Source: an uncultured Clostridia bacterium
GTDB taxonomy: Bacteria > Bacillota > Clostridia > TANB77 > CAG-508
DNA: 12,564 nucleotides
Direction: 5' to 3'
Assembly: GCA_934167225.1 (NCBI GenBank)
Contig: CAKPLD010000035.1
Coordinates: forward strand, 1-12,564
Below the pieces are notes generated by a model. It was not told the origin of the DNA. It made no database searches and worked only from the letters and a program-made list of their open reading frames with translations. This document shows, in pieces, positions 1 through 5,747 of the stretch; the stretch's first letter is position 1, and each line of letters begins with the position of its first letter. The translations under genes were made by a program, and so were the position numbers.

Positions 1-704
1 ACATCTTCTTGTTTAATATAAAAATGCTCTGTATGCATTTTATGTTCTTCTATATTTTCTTCTTTTACTGGTCTAAAAGTTCCTATTCCTACATGTAAGG
101 TAACATTTGCAATTTTTATTCCTTTTTCCTCTATTTTCTTTAAAAGCTCTGGGGTAAAGTGCAAACCTGCCGTTGGTGCTGCTGCCGAACCCTCATATTT
201 AGCATAAACTGTTTGGTATCTGTTATTTTCTTTTAGGCTTTCATGTATATATGGTGGCAATGGCATTAAACCAATTTTATCTAATATTTCATTAAAAATT
301 CCATCATACTCAAATTTGACTTTTCTTGTTCCATCATCTAATATTTCTAAAATTTCGGCTTTTAAAAGTCCGTCTCCAAATATAACTCTCGCTCCTGGCT
401 TTAATTTATTTCCTGGCCTTACTATACTCTCCCACACGTCTCCTTCTATTTGTTTTAATAATACAAATTCTACATTTGCTCCTGTATCTTTTTTCCCATA
501 TAATCTCGCTGGTATTACTTTTGTGTTATTTCTTACTAGACAATCTCCTGGCTCTAAGTAATCTATTATATCTTTAAAAACTTTGTCTTCTATTGTTCTA
601 TTTTTTCTATCTACTATCATTAATCGCGATTCGTCTCTTTTTTGTATTGGCACTTGCGCTATTAGTTCTTCTGGTAAGTTATAATCAAACTCTTCTAATT
701 TCAT
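1..704 (-). CDS. queA: S-adenosylmethionine:tRNA ribosyltransferase-isomerase, 3' end outside the window
   Basis: QueA transfers and isomerises the ribosyl part of S-adenosylmethionine onto preQ1 at position 34 of tRNAs, giving epoxyqueuosine, the next-to-last step of queuosine synthesis in the cytosol. The 234 visible codons begin MKLEEFDYNLPEELIAQ and contain family hallmarks in order: a RDESRLM stretch, VIPARLYG, a GSAAAPTAGLHF block and HVGIGTFRPV. The frame is open to base 1, so the C-terminal third lies off the left edge. ATG at 702-704 is preceded by AAAGGAA (712-719), a fair ribosome binding site. The gene reads towards the left edge on the same strand as sigE, but the RAYT element separates them, so it probably has its own promoter (741-769). 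Identification is from recalled family motifs and is firm. Confidence 0.96.
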   Translation of the reverse strand, partial: MKLEEFDYNLPEELIAQVPIQKRDESRLMIVDRKNRTIEDKVFKDIIDYLEPGDCLVRNNTKVIPARLYGKKDTGANVEFVLLKQIEGDVWESIVRPGNKLKPGARVIFGDGLLKAEILEILDDGTRKVKFEYDGIFNEILDKIGLMPLPPYIHESLKENNRYQTVYAKYEGSAAAPTAGLHFTPELLKKIEEKGIKIANVTLHVGIGTFRPVKEENIEEHKMHTEHFYIKQED

Positions 705-740
705 TTTGGTATTTCCTTTCTTTTCGGTTTTTACGTGTAT

Positions 741-769
741 ATTTTACTACATTTTTACATTTTTCGCAA
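741..769 (-). promoter_or_regulatory. candidate sigma-A promoter of queA, overlapping the REP end
   Basis: On the minus strand, TTGCGA (764-769) and TAAAAT (741-746) are 17 bp apart and lie about 40 bp upstream of the queA ATG. The first two bases of the -35 box are the last bases of the left 68-bp inverted repeat of the RAYT element; the other four are flanking DNA. Both hexamers are imperfect, so this is a moderate call. Confidence 0.4.
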
Positions 770-835
770 CTCCCCATTTGGGGACGGTTCTCTGTTGGGG
801 ATTCCCCATTTGGGGACGGTTCTTGAATGGGGAAT
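768..835 (+). repeat. left REP pair, 68-bp inverted repeat flanking the RAYT gene
   Basis: Two copies of the 20-base unit CCCCATTTGGGGACGGTTCT stand in direct orientation at 772-791 and 804-823. Each unit starts with a small palindrome (CCCCA-TT-TGGGG) followed by ACGG and is closed by a later GGGGA, as expected for REP stem-loops. The whole 68-bp block is an exact reverse complement of 1697-1764. It is much more GC-rich than the surrounding DNA. Confidence 0.93.
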
Positions 836-848
836 GCGAATGCACATC

Positions 849-877
849 TAGACAAATTCATTTCACTATGGTATAAT
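849..877 (+). promoter_or_regulatory. sigma-A-type promoter of the RAYT gene
   Basis: TAGACA (849-854), a 17-bp spacer and a perfect TATAAT (872-877) lie about 46 bp upstream of the TTG start at 924. It lies just inside the left REP pair, so the element carries its own promoter. Confidence 0.7.
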
Positions 878-923
878 GCAATATATCTAAAAACAAAATA
901 TAATCATGAAAGGAGGCATATTT

Positions 924-1697
924 TTGCCAAGACAATTTAGAACACTTAGTTCATCTAAAATTTATCATATTATTTTCAAAGGTATTGATGATACCAATAT
1001 TTTTTATACATCTGAAGACAAATCTACATTTCTTGAAAAAATTAAATTATCTAAAAAAGAATTTCCTTTTAAAATTTATGCATATTGTTTAATGAATAAT
1101 CATGTTCATCTTATTATAGAAGCTGAAAGCAATATGTTATCTAAATCTATGAAAAGTTTACTGATTCGTTATGTATATTACTTTAATAAAACTTATCAAC
1201 GTAAAGGGCCATTATTTCAAAACCGATTTTATAGTAAAAATGTTGAAAATCAAGATTATTTTTTATCTGTTTGCAGATATGTCCATAGAAATCCCGAAAA
1301 AGCTGGAATAGCTAAAACTTTTGAATATGATTGGAGTAGCTATAAAGAATATTTAAATAAAGAAAAAATAATAGACAAACATGTCCTTCTTTATTATTTG
1401 GATAATAATTTAGACAATTTTATATCTTACACTAATAAACCTGAAAATAAAACAGAATTGCTTAACCTCGCAGATTTCGAATTAATTCCTCATCTATCTG
1501 ATGAAGCCGTTATCAATATAATACAAGAAAAATACAATCTAACATCTCTAACCGAAATTATCTCTTTTTTTAAACAAGTAGAAAATAAATATACACTAAA
1601 AGATTTTAAAAACATTAATGGTATAACCAAAAACCAACTCTCAAGAATTATACGTGTTGATAGAAAAACCATCACCAAAATATGGAACAATGATTAA
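924..1697 (+). CDS. REP-associated tyrosine transposase (Y1/HUH family, RAYT)
   Basis: RAYTs are single-copy HUH enzymes related to IS200/IS605 TnpA that cut and join single-stranded REP sequences. The 257-residue product begins MPRQFR, the usual RAYT opening, and has the metal-binding HUH signature as NNHVHLIIE (His60, His62). A tyrosine-rich helix YVYYFNKTY (Tyr83, 85, 86 and 91) probably supplies the nucleophile; it is followed by GPLFQNRF and CRYVHRNPEKAG. The last ~50 residues look like a helix-turn-helix (GITKNQLSRI...DRKTITKIW), a common C-terminal addition in Firmicutes RAYTs. I chose TTG at 924 because AAAGGAGG lies seven bases upstream; an in-frame ATG at 906 has no ribosome binding site and would overlap it. 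The TAA stop shares its last base with the right repeat. The gene appears intact and could be active. Confidence 0.93.
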   Translation: MPRQFRTLSSSKIYHIIFKGIDDTNIFYTSEDKSTFLEKIKLSKKEFPFKIYAYCLMNNHVHLIIEAESNMLSKSMKSLLIRYVYYFNKTYQRKGPLFQNRFYSKNVENQDYFLSVCRYVHRNPEKAGIAKTFEYDWSSYKEYLNKEKIIDKHVLLYYLDNNLDNFISYTNKPENKTELLNLADFELIPHLSDEAVINIIQEKYNLTSLTEIISFFKQVENKYTLKDFKNINGITKNQLSRIIRVDRKTITKIWNND

Positions 1698-1764
1698 TTC
1701 CCCATTCAAGAACCGTCCCCAAATGGGGAATCCCCAACAGAGAACCGTCCCCAAATGGGGAGTT
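1697..1764 (-). repeat. right REP pair, 68-bp inverted repeat flanking the RAYT gene
   Basis: This is the exact reverse complement of 768-835, with REP units on the minus strand at 1741-1760 and 1709-1728. It abuts coding sequence on both sides: its first base is the last base of the RAYT stop codon, and its outer end supplies two of the three bases of the sigE stop codon (1763-1765). In sigE mRNA it would form tandem GC hairpins without a following U-run. Confidence 0.93.
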
Positions 1765-2552
1765 ACCCTGTCTTGCTCATAATTTCCTTCTTCATCTTCT
1801 TAATAATCTTTTTCTCAAGTCTCGAAATATAGCTCTGCGAAATGCCGAAGCTCGTCAGCAACTTCCTTTTGAGTTTTTTCTTTTCCGCCATTTTTAAGCC
1901 CAAATCTCATTTCCATAATATTACGTTCTCTACTGTTTAGTTTATCTATAGAAATTTTAAGAAGTTTTTTATCGACCTCATCTTCTATGTCTTTAGAAGT
2001 AACATCATAATCTGTTCCTAGAATATCTGATAGAAGTAGCTCATTTCCGTCGGCATCTTTATTTAATGGTTCATCTAAGGATATTTCACCTTTAAGTTTG
2101 TTTGTTCTTCTAAGGTACATAAGAATTTCGTTTTCGATGCATCTTGAGGCATATGTTGCAAGTTTTATATTTTTCTCTGCTTTAAATGTATTTACCCCTT
2201 TTGCCAGACCTATTGTTCCTATTGATATTAAATCCTCTATTCCGATCCCTGTGTTTTCGAATTTTTTTGCGATATAAACAACTAACCTTAAATTTCTTTC
2301 TATTAGGACTTGCCTAGCTTCTAAATTATCTTCATCTGATAATTTTTGTATAAAGTATTTTTCCTCTTCTTCTGGAAGTGGTGGCGGAAGCGTTTGTGCT
2401 CCTGCAATGTAGAAGATTGGTTCTTCTATTATTTCATCATTTCTTATGTATTTTACATATAGCGAATTTACATTTTCCTTTAAAATCTCTATGATATTCA
2501 TTTTTCTTTTGCTTTGTTTCAATTTTGTTAAATAACCTCTTAACTTAAACAA
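1763..2552 (-). CDS. sigE: sporulation sigma factor SigE precursor, with a +1 frameshift at a CGG codon
   Basis: SigE is the first mother-cell sigma factor of sporulation, made as membrane-held pro-SigE and activated by SpoIIGA. Residues 48-235 follow the family closely: YIAGAQTLPPPL, NLRLVVYIAKKFENTG, EDLISIGTIGL, LATYASRCIENEILMYLRR and EKTQKEVADEL. The frame then breaks at CTT CGG C (1844-1850). The zero frame ends at TGA 1815-1817 after 245 residues and loses the second half of the region 4.2 helix-turn-helix, which contacts the -35 box. Skipping one C continues as GISQSYISRLEKKIIKK to TAA at 1763-1765 and gives a normal 262-residue protein. The start is TTG at 2552, five bases after GGAGG, 13 bases downstream of the spoIIGA stop. 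The stretch before the conserved FYIAG site is about 47 residues, longer than the 27 of B. subtilis; a start at ATG 2501 would give 30. Programmed shift, error and pseudogene are discussed in the findings. Confidence 0.93.
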
Positions 2553-2565
2553 AGCTGCCTCCTTT

Positions 2566-3457
2566 CTAAATTATGTCAATTCCCAGTAAGGCTCCGTATT
2601 CTCCTCTTTTGCTTAATTTTTTGTTGTAAATTCCTATTATAATTCTATCTACAATTTTAGTTCCATCACTTTCTTCAATTTCTAATGCATCTGCCTTCAA
2701 TCCAAGAAGCATCCCATTTTGCCTGCCTAATGACGAAAATGGTATTACTTTTAATTTTGACATATACTCTTTTTTTACATTTTCTGATATGTTACTAAAA
2801 TCACCTCCTAATATATTTTCTATATTTTCTAAAATTTCTGTTGGAACTACATTATATAATATTTTGTGTTCTACAACTGCAACCGGTATATTTGTAATTG
2901 GTTCTTTTAACAAATTTCCTGTATCGACCATTGCCTTTGTTTTCACGCTTTTTCTATTAATTTTTATAGTGATATTGCAAAATAAATCGTTCTTAGATAT
3001 TTTTGTTTTTATAAATTTGAATGCTACAACAATTATTATAAATGCTAAAATAATTCCCATAAAAATAGTTTTTAATGTATAATTTCCTATAAGAATCCCA
3101 TTTTGTATTGATATTTTTCCAGCATTTACCATATAAATCACTCCAAGTGCCGCTCCCCCAAATACAAATGATGTAAGATAAAAAAATGTAATTTGTCTTA
3201 AAAATTCTTTCATATTTTTTGGCTTAAATGACACATATATCATTACAATTGATAAAATAAGCTTAAATATTAAGTTTAAAATATTTTGCTGTAATTTCAT
3301 ATAGTAATATACAATTACATAAAGTGCTCCTATTATCGCGCCGAACTAAAATTTTTACAAATTTGACTTTTGTTTTGCTTATCAATGCTGTGGCATATAG
3401 TATTATAAAATTTAATATAAGATTTTCCATAAAAATAACATCTATATAAATTGTCAT
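2566..3457 (-). CDS. spoIIGA: SpoIIGA, pro-SigE processing aspartic protease, with a +1 frameshift at a CGG codon
   Basis: SpoIIGA is a septal membrane protease that removes the pro-sequence of SigE. The N-terminal part (MTIYIDVIFMENLILNFIILY) begins a series of about five hydrophobic helices. The C-terminal part is a soluble aspartic protease domain with MVDTGN; Asp178 corresponds to the catalytic Asp183 of the B. subtilis enzyme, and PFSSLGRQNGMLLG and GALLG follow. The frame breaks at GTT CGG C (3340-3346): the zero frame gives 64 residues ending at 3263, and skipping one C gives 296 residues, the family's usual length. The joined product reads KILVGAIIGAL, matching RRLVGGAFIGS of B. subtilis as I recall it. 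ATG at 3457 follows AAGGTGAG (3461-3468). The gene lies immediately upstream of sigE, the conserved spoIIG operon arrangement. Confidence 0.92.
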
Positions 3458-3475
3458 TATCTCACCTTGGTTTAT

Positions 3476-3540
3476 ATTATAACTCTTATCCTTTAAAAAA
3501 TTTGTCTTTTCTTATTGTAGAAAAAAAGAAATATTCTACA
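3476..3540 (-). promoter_or_regulatory. candidate Spo0A-dependent promoter of spoIIGA-sigE
   Basis: A perfect TATAAT (3476-3481) lies about 20 bp upstream of spoIIGA. There is no good -35 at 17 bp; GACAAA at 3501-3506 is 19 bp away, and the B. subtilis spoIIG promoter also has an over-long spacer. Farther upstream are two inverted TGTAGAA heptamers (3516-3522 and 3534-3540), one base from the Spo0A box TGTCGAA, centred about 50 and 70 bp before the expected start point. The same inverted pair could instead be a weak hairpin ending mtnN transcription. Confidence 0.35.
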
Positions 3541-3542
3541 AA

Positions 3543-4268
3543 TTAGAACATTTCTTTTAATAATTCCATAGTAAATTCCTGTGCTTTTATGCTTACTTTT
3601 CTATCATAATCTTCTCCTAATAATGCATTATCTGATATTACTCTTACGTCAATTACTGGGATTTTATACTGATTTGCCACTGTATATACTGCTATTCCTT
3701 CCATTTCTTCACACAAAATTCCATATTTTTCATTCATTTTAGTTATCCAATCACATTCAGAATTCCAAATATCTCCACTTCCAATTCTTCCATAATGAAT
3801 TTGTCCATATTGATATTTATTTTCAACTTTTTTAATTTTTTCTATCAATTCTTTACTTCCTTTTTGCGGAATTAATCTATCTTCTTCTCCTGCAACAAAA
3901 TTTATTAATTCCCAGTCATTTAAATTATAACCCTCTCCTTCTTTTTTAAATTTGGTCTTTATAGATGTTATATTTATACATTCTGTTCCTATAACTATAT
4001 CTGACTTATGTACTTTTCTAGATGTTGCTCCTGCACATCCTTGATTTATTATGTAATCAGGTTTAAATTTTTCTATTCCTAATGTTGTTGCAGATGCATT
4101 ATTTATTAATCCTACTTTTGAATCACATAGTATTATCTCTTTTCCTTGTATTTTCCCTGTATAAAATTTGCATAGATTGTGTTCTTTTATTTGCCTTTCT
4201 TCCAATTTTTCTATTAGGTAGTTTAGCTCTACATCTGCCATTGCTGATATTATTAGTATCTTTTTCAT
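3543..4268 (-). CDS. mtnN: 5'-methylthioadenosine/S-adenosylhomocysteine nucleosidase family protein
   Basis: The family hydrolyses the glycosidic bond of MTA and SAH, releasing adenine, in the methionine salvage and activated-methyl cycles. The 241-residue product shows the fold's landmarks: a first beta-strand with MKKILIISAMADVE (Glu14 near the expected general acid), INQGCAGA (75-81), GRIGSGDIWN (160-169), the ribose-binding CEEMEG (Glu190) and the catalytic Asp213 in VRVISDN. Glu14 is one residue farther from the AM pair than in E. coli, and the MEG loop is followed by IAVYTVANQYKIPV, as in the family. It follows the rplT terminator and precedes spoIIGA on the same strand. Some relatives act on other nucleosides, so exact substrate specificity is inferred. 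Confidence 0.85.
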   Translation of the reverse strand: MKKILIISAMADVELNYLIEKLEERQIKEHNLCKFYTGKIQGKEIILCDSKVGLINNASATTLGIEKFKPDYIINQGCAGATSRKVHKSDIVIGTECINITSIKTKFKKEGEGYNLNDWELINFVAGEEDRLIPQKGSKELIEKIKKVENKYQYGQIHYGRIGSGDIWNSECDWITKMNEKYGILCEEMEGIAVYTVANQYKIPVIDVRVISDNALLGEDYDRKVSIKAQEFTMELLKEMF

Positions 4269-4284
4269 TTTTTCCTACATTCCT

Positions 4285-4312
4285 TGTATAATATATTTAG
4301 GTTTTTTAGCAA
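4285..4312 (-). promoter_or_regulatory. weak candidate promoter of mtnN
   Basis: TTGCTA (4307-4312) and TATACA (4285-4290) are 16 bp apart between the rplT terminator and mtnN. The implied transcript start would leave a leader of only about ten bases around the AGGA motif, so the call is weak. Confidence 0.28.
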
Positions 4313-4359
4313 AGGATCTACCTATAAACCTATTTCCATCATAATTATAATTTAGTACT

Positions 4360-4390
4360 AAAAAAACAACCTTCGTTTTCGCAAAGGTTG
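4360..4390 (-). terminator. intrinsic terminator of infC-rpmI-rplT
   Basis: On the minus strand, CAACCTT and AAGGTTG pair around a short GC-containing centre (4367-4390) and are followed by seven T (4366-4360). It begins about 20 bp after the rplT stop codon. Confidence 0.88.
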
Positions 4391-4411
4391 CCTCAATTAA
4401 TTATTTATATT

Positions 4412-4762
4412 TTACGCATTTTTAGCGATATTTGCTATTTCAGTAAATGCTTTTTCATCATTTACAGCTATTTCTGCTAACATTTTTCTGTTGATTGTAA
4501 CATTAGCTTTCTTTAATCCTGCGATTAATTTGCTATATGTTAAACCATTCATTCTTGCAGCAGCGTTTATTCTAGCTATCCATAATTTTCTGAAATCGCT
4601 TTTTCTATCTTTTCTTCCTACATATGCATAAGATAATGATTTTAATACTGCTTGGTTTGCATTTCTGAATCTATAATGTTTTGCACCAAAGTATCCTTTA
4701 GCTTGTTTTAAAACTTTTTTATGTCTTCTTCTTGTTATTTTTGCTGTTTTTACTCTTGCCAT
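4412..4762 (-). CDS. rplT: 50S ribosomal protein L20
   Basis: L20 is an early assembly protein of the large ribosomal subunit and, in Firmicutes, the repressor of its own operon through the infC leader. The 116-residue, very basic product starts MARVKTAKITRRRHKKVLKQ and has the family blocks AKGYFGAKHYRFR, YAYVGRKDRKSDFRKLWI and INAAARMNGLTYSKLI. Length and ends are normal. The ribosome binding site is AAAGGAG ahead of the ATG. It lies 25 bp after rpmI and is the last gene before a strong terminator. Confidence 0.98.
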   Translation of the reverse strand: MARVKTAKITRRRHKKVLKQAKGYFGAKHYRFRNANQAVLKSLSYAYVGRKDRKSDFRKLWIARINAAARMNGLTYSKLIAGLKKANVTINRKMLAEIAVNDEKAFTEIANIAKNA

Positions 4763-4787
4763 TTTCTTTTATTCTCCTTTCTACTTT

Positions 4788-4991
4788 TTAGTTACCATAT
4801 GGTAATAATTTCTTTATTGTATTTTCACATGTTTTGTCTGCATAAGCACCTGGGCGTCTGCTATTTAATTTTTGTCTTTTTGTTTTATTTGCTAATAAGT
4901 GTCTTCTTCCTGATGTTGTTCTTTTTACTTTTCCTGTAGCTGTTAAAGAGTATCTTTTCTTTGCAGCTTTATTTGTTTTCATTTTAGGCAT
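4788..4991 (-). CDS. rpmI: 50S ribosomal protein L35
   Basis: This is the small basic large-subunit protein L35, 67 residues from MPKMKTNKAAKKR through the Lys/Arg-rich GKVKRTTSGRRHLL and TKRQKLNSRRPG to CENTIKKLLPYGN. The ATG at 4989-4991 is preceded by AAAGGAG; an in-frame start 18 bases farther upstream would place extra residues before the conserved MPK, so I rejected it. It sits between infC and rplT in the standard infC-rpmI-rplT operon. Confidence 0.97.
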   Translation of the reverse strand: MPKMKTNKAAKKRYSLTATGKVKRTTSGRRHLLANKTKRQKLNSRRPGAYADKTCENTIKKLLPYGN

Positions 4992-5028
4992 GATTAAAAC
5001 TCCTTTCAATTTTTGATTTTTATATATT

Positions 5029-5538
5029 TTACGCTTTTTTAGATAGCATAATAAACATGTTTCTTCCTTCTAATTTAGGTTTTCTATCTACATTTGCAAT
5101 GTCTGATAAATTTTCGATGAATTTGTTTAACACATCTTCTCCTAATTTAGAATTGTTTACTTCTCTTCCCTTAAATCTTACTGTTATTTTTACTTTGTTT
5201 CCGTCTTCTATGAATTTTCTAGCATTTTTTGCTTTAAATCCGAAGTCGTGCTCTTCTATATTTGGAGTTATTCTAATTTCTTTTACTTCTGCTATTTTTT
5301 GTTTTTTCTTTGCTTCTTTTTCTTTTTTTGTTTGCTCAAATTTATATTTTCCATAGTTCATTATCTTACAAACTGGTGGCTTTGAATTTGGCGCAACTAG
5401 TACTAGATCTAGCTTTTTTTCTTCCGCTACTTCTAGTGCTTCTTTTAATGAAACAACTCCTAATTTTTCTCCTTCGTCTCCTATTAATTGTACTTCTCTT
5501 GCTCTTATTTGACCATTTATTGGTAATTCTTGTTTTAT
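5029..5538 (-). CDS. infC: translation initiation factor IF-3, with a probable ATA start codon
   Basis: IF-3 binds the 30S subunit, keeps it apart from 50S and checks the start codon-anticodon match. The product has ELPINGQIRAREVQLIG at the N-terminus, LDLVLVAPNSKPPVCKIMNYGKYKFE in the linker region and the C-terminal domain EIRITPNIEEHDFGFKAKNARKF to the end, about 169 residues. No ATG fits. A GTG at 5545-5547 touches the ribosome binding site AGGAGG (5548-5553), too close to be used. ATA at 5536-5538 lies nine bases after AGGAGG and gives KQELPING, the normal family start. Non-standard start codons in infC (AUU in E. coli and B. subtilis) let IF-3 limit its own translation; the ATA choice is my inference. 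Confidence 0.93.
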   Translation of the reverse strand: MKQELPINGQIRAREVQLIGDEGEKLGVVSLKEALEVAEEKKLDLVLVAPNSKPPVCKIMNYGKYKFEQTKKEKEAKKKQKIAEVKEIRITPNIEEHDFGFKAKNARKFIEDGNKVKITVRFKGREVNNSKLGEDVLNKFIENLSDIANVDRKPKLEGRNMFIMLSKKA

Positions 5539-5690
5539 AAAAAACACCTCCTAAAACAATAAAAAATTGACTTTTCTTTGTTACAAGATAAGCCAATTAA
5601 TCCACGTCAAAAACTTAGTTAATTATTTTATTTTTCTTACCTTTTTCCTGTTTGGTTAAGGTGAGAAGTGGAATACTTCTTCTTGCAACA
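5539..5690 (-). promoter_or_regulatory. structured infC leader with attenuator, probable L20-binding leader
   Basis: About 150 bases separate the expected transcript start from infC. A GAAGT-ATTCC-ACTTC hairpin (5665-5679) is followed by TCACCTTA. Just before the ribosome binding site a second hairpin, AATTGGCTT with AAGTCAATT (5565-5598, one G-U pair), runs into a T-rich stretch (5557-5564), as in an intrinsic terminator. A TTAATT/AATTAA pairing farther upstream could compete with it. Firmicutes infC operons are known to be controlled by L20 through such a leader; a match to the Rfam L20 leader model would confirm it. Confidence 0.6.
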
Positions 5691-5696
5691 TCTGTT

Positions 5697-5725
5697 ATTA
5701 TATTATTTTTTTGTGTAGTTGTCAA
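5697..5725 (-). promoter_or_regulatory. consensus sigma-A promoter of infC-rpmI-rplT
   Basis: TTGACA (5720-5725), a spacer of exactly 17 bp and TATAAT (5697-5702) form a perfect consensus promoter. It starts 22 bp after the pheT stop codon, so the ribosomal operon is transcribed independently of pheST. Confidence 0.9.
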
Positions 5726-5747
5726 GCAAAAATCGCTATTTTTTCAA

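Larger units (their letters stand above)
768..1764 (+). mobile_element. RAYT-REP unit, 997 bp, bounded by perfect 68-bp inverted repeats
   Basis: The block holds one plus-strand transposase gene with its own promoter, enclosed by inverted REP pairs that match at all 68 positions. It interrupts a run of minus-strand genes, lying between queA and sigE. No target-site duplication is visible at its edges (TTTCGC on the left, ACCCTG on the right), which fits HUH single-strand transposition. Perfect identity of the arms suggests recent arrival or ongoing gene conversion. Whether the whole 997 bp moves as one piece, or only the REPs move, cannot be told from one copy. Confidence 0.75.

Noticed and set aside
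593..826. Plus-strand open frame of 77 codons
   Set aside because: It is the antisense shadow of queA and runs into the REP pair; the hydrophobic composition comes from AT-rich complement of a real gene.
768..835. CRISPR-like repeat array in the GC-rich tandem repeats
   Set aside because: Only two units, 12 bases apart, each with an internal palindrome and no unique spacers; the same units recur beside a RAYT gene, so they are REPs.
1755..1775. Target-site duplication around the RAYT unit
   Set aside because: The bases outside the two 68-bp arms do not match in either orientation, as expected for HUH enzymes.
2566..3300. The spoIIGA C-terminal part as an independent gene starting at ATG 3300
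   Set aside because: The ATG lies inside a membrane helix, has no ribosome binding site, and the conserved N-terminus is present just upstream in the other frame.
5726..5747. Terminator after pheT (AAAAAT-AGCG-ATTTTT)
   Set aside because: A six-pair all-AT stem is too weak, and such symmetry is common in DNA this AT-rich.
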